NCBI RefSeq assembly: GCF_001314995.1
Contig: NZ_CP012938.1
Location: 3,720,001-3,784,000 of the forward strand
DNA length: 64,000 nt
Source of the DNA: Bacteroides ovatus
GTDB lineage: Bacteria > Bacteroidota > Bacteroidia > Bacteroidales > Bacteroidaceae
Direction of reading: 5' to 3'
A program made the position numbers and the translations under genes. Below are positions 62,361 to 64,000 of the stretch, one piece after another. How positions within the stretch are numbered: the stretch's first letter is position 1; each line of letters starts with the position of its first letter. The notes beneath the pieces are model-generated. The model had not been told where the DNA came from. It searched no databases and saw only the letters and a program-made list of their open reading frames with translations.

Positions 62361-64000
62361 TTACAATTCCTCTGCCGAAATCTTTAGTACAGCTTGCCGA
62401 AGTCCCTCTGAAGTAGCCGTCAGCTTTGCTTTTCCCGGTTTTCCATCGTTCTGAATGACAACAAGGCATTTTCCATAAAATGCTTTCCTCTTTTCATCCT
62501 TAAAGCGTTCCATCGATACCGGGTTTCCGTTGTCTACCCCTGCGATAAAGCCATTACCTTGTACTGTGAAATTCACTAGATTGTCAGCATCAGGGCAAAG
62601 ATTTCCTTTCTCATCCAACACCTCCACAGTGACAAAACACAAATCTTTTCCATCAGCAGTCAGAATAGAACGATCAGGAGTCAGACGAATCTCTGCGGGT
62701 TTTCCGGCTGTGCAGATTTCCTTTTCCGCCACTACCTTACCACTCTCTCGTGCAATGACCTTCACCGTTCCCGGTTCAAACTTCACACGCCAAGCTACAT
62801 GCAGATTATCAAGGTCTTTACGCTTCACTCCTTGCGACTTTCCATTCACAAACAGTTCCACTTCATCAGCCTGATTATAGTAGCACCACATATCAATCTC
62901 CTGTCCCGGAGTCCAGTTCCAGTGCGGGAAAAGGTGCAACACCTGCTTATCCGTCCATTCCGACTGATACAAATAGTAGACATCTTTCGGGAAACCAGCC
63001 AGATCTACAATACCAAAGTACGAACTACGCGCAGGCCATCCGTAAGGAGTCGGTTCCCCGATATAATCAAATCCCGTCCATACATATTGCCCGCTGATAA
63101 AGTCGTTGTCCCTGACTAATTTCAAGCTTTCCTCATGAGTGTTTCCCCAAGGCACATGACAGTTTTCATAAGATGAACAGGCAAATGTGGAATCGGCAAA
63201 GGATTTGTCCCAACGCTTGGGCCAGATAAACATCCGGTCGCTGGGCATACGGTAATATCCGCGAGTCATCAACGCTGAATTGCTTTCAGTAATGATAAAC
63301 GGCTTGTCCGGGAAATTAGCCGGAACATTGGGAATATCCTTGTTATGATAATTATAGCCAATCACATCCAGTACGCCGGAACGGAATAAATGATTGCCGG
63401 AATTCGGTTCATTGCATCCGGCAGTGACAGGACGGGTAGGATCAAGCCCTTTTACAAAGCTTACCAATTTTTTCGTCAGCAAAGAGTTGACACTCTCCTC
63501 TCCTTCTTTGGCTAACATTTCAGAAGAATGTCCGAAATTTAAGATCAGATTGGCCTCTTCCAGACTCAACGTATCCGCTTTGGCATCACTCCATTGTTCG
63601 AGGACTTCATTACCGATACTCCACATAAAGACAGAAGGATGATTACGGTCACGCAAAATAAAGTCATTCAAATCGCGCTCGTGCCATTCATTGAAGTAAC
63701 GGGCATAATCATGTGCCGTTTTTTTCTTCCGCCACATATCAAAAGCCTCATCCATCACGATAAATCCCATACGGTCACAAAGATCAAGCAGTTCGGGTGC
63801 GGGAGGATTATGGGAACAACGTATGCCGTTACACCCCATTTCTTTCAGAATTTGCAAGTGCCGTTCAATGGCACGTGTGTTGACTGCCGCTCCCAAACAG
63901 CCCAGGTCATGATGCATACACACACCATTAATTTTTGTCTGCCTGCCATTCAACGTGAATCCTTTCCGGGCATCCAAACTAAATGTGCGAATACCGACAG
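62361..64000 (-). CDS. GH2 beta-galactosidase/glucuronidase-like enzyme, N-terminus outside window
   Basis: The frame stays open to the right edge (VGIRTFSLDARKGF), so at least the N-terminal sugar-binding and immunoglobulin-like domains are missing. Present: TIM barrel with KINGVCMHHDLGCLGAAV, GIRCSHNPPAPELLDLCD, acid/base Glu in WSIGNEVLEQW, nucleophile Glu in FIITESNSAL; then the DUF4982-type domain (VELFVNGKSQGVKRKDL) and a C-terminal Ig-like domain (PDADNLVNFTVQGNG). Such enzymes release beta-galactose or related sugars. It is co-transcribed with the GH3 gene; a SusC/SusD pair may lie beyond the window. Confidence 0.88.
   Translation of the reverse strand, partial: VGIRTFSLDARKGFTLNGRQTKINGVCMHHDLGCLGAAVNTRAIERHLQILKEMGCNGIRCSHNPPAPELLDLCDRMGFIVMDEAFDMWRKKKTAHDYARYFNEWHERDLNDFILRDRNHPSVFMWSIGNEVLEQWSDAKADTLSLEEANLILNFGHSSEMLAKEGEESVNSLLTKKLVSFVKGLDPTRPVTAGCNEPNSGNHLFRSGVLDVIGYNYHNKDIPNVPANFPDKPFIITESNSALMTRGYYRMPSDRMFIWPKRWDKSFADSTFACSSYENCHVPWGNTHEESLKLVRDNDFISGQYVWTGFDYIGEPTPYGWPARSSYFGIVDLAGFPKDVYYLYQSEWTDKQVLHLFPHWNWTPGQEIDMWCYYNQADEVELFVNGKSQGVKRKDLDNLHVAWRVKFEPGTVKVIARESGKVVAEKEICTAGKPAEIRLTPDRSILTADGKDLCFVTVEVLDEKGNLCPDADNLVNFTVQGNGFIAGVDNGNPVSMERFKDEKRKAFYGKCLVVIQNDGKPGKAKLTATSEGLRQAVLKISAEEL

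Overview
The window looks like a chromosomal segment of a gut Bacteroides (B. thetaiotaomicron / B. ovatus / B. xylanisolvens type). The evidence is SusC/SusD-type nutrient import, many signal-peptide glycoside hydrolases, promoters of the Bacteroidetes form (TTG or TTTG, 19-21 bp, TAnnTTTG), mostly no Shine-Dalgarno sequence, and lipoboxes typical of the group. No phage, transposase, integrase or CRISPR array was seen.

Layout. 1-8400: the 3' end of metG, a terminator, then a tightly packed surface-glycan locus (Wzx-like flippase, fucosyltransferase-like protein, LicD, four further glycosyltransferases). 8413-16486: housekeeping and small regulatory genes: an SGNH hydrolase, a methyltransferase, a minimal AraC-type regulator with a 74-residue partner, a sirtuin, two FKBP prolyl isomerases, an Lrp-family regulator, a DUF4491 membrane protein, a CAT-anticodon tRNA, a HAD phosphatase and an ECF sigma factor. 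17079-24326: an uncharacterised three-gene operon, a SWIM zinc-finger protein followed by two ~1000-residue DUF6493-like tandem paralogues. 24538-30888: a VanX-like dipeptidase, a THUMP-like methyltransferase, an outer-membrane barrel, a small lipoprotein, an MscS channel and a Na/Ca antiporter. 30885-54682: a polysaccharide utilisation locus (PUL). 54860-59954: an acetyltransferase, topoisomerase IV subunit B, CoaD and a C-terminal processing protease. 60110-64000: a GH3 gene and a GH2 gene that runs off the window.

The PUL reads as one pathway. SusC/SusD and a surface glycan-binding lipoprotein capture the glycan. Two GH5_5-like lipoproteins and a GH5_2-like enzyme cut a beta-1,4-glucan-like backbone. 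GH2 (beta-mannosidase-like), GH78 (rhamnosidase), GH140-like, GH172 and two SGNH esterases trim it. A GPH transporter brings a small sugar into the cytoplasm, where a GH130 phosphorylase acts. The combination suggests an O-acetylated, rhamnose-decorated glucomannan-like heteroglycan. The exact substrate is inferred, and no dedicated regulator lies in the window.

Two signals stand out beyond ordinary genes. First, several intergenic regions carry short arrays with an exact 22-bp period whose unit sequence differs completely from locus to locus (12016-12103, 24360-24447, 59996-60083, and weakly 25320-25363). Second, the SWIM/DUF6493 operon has no assigned function that I know of and lacks the MoxR/VWA partners that often accompany such proteins elsewhere.
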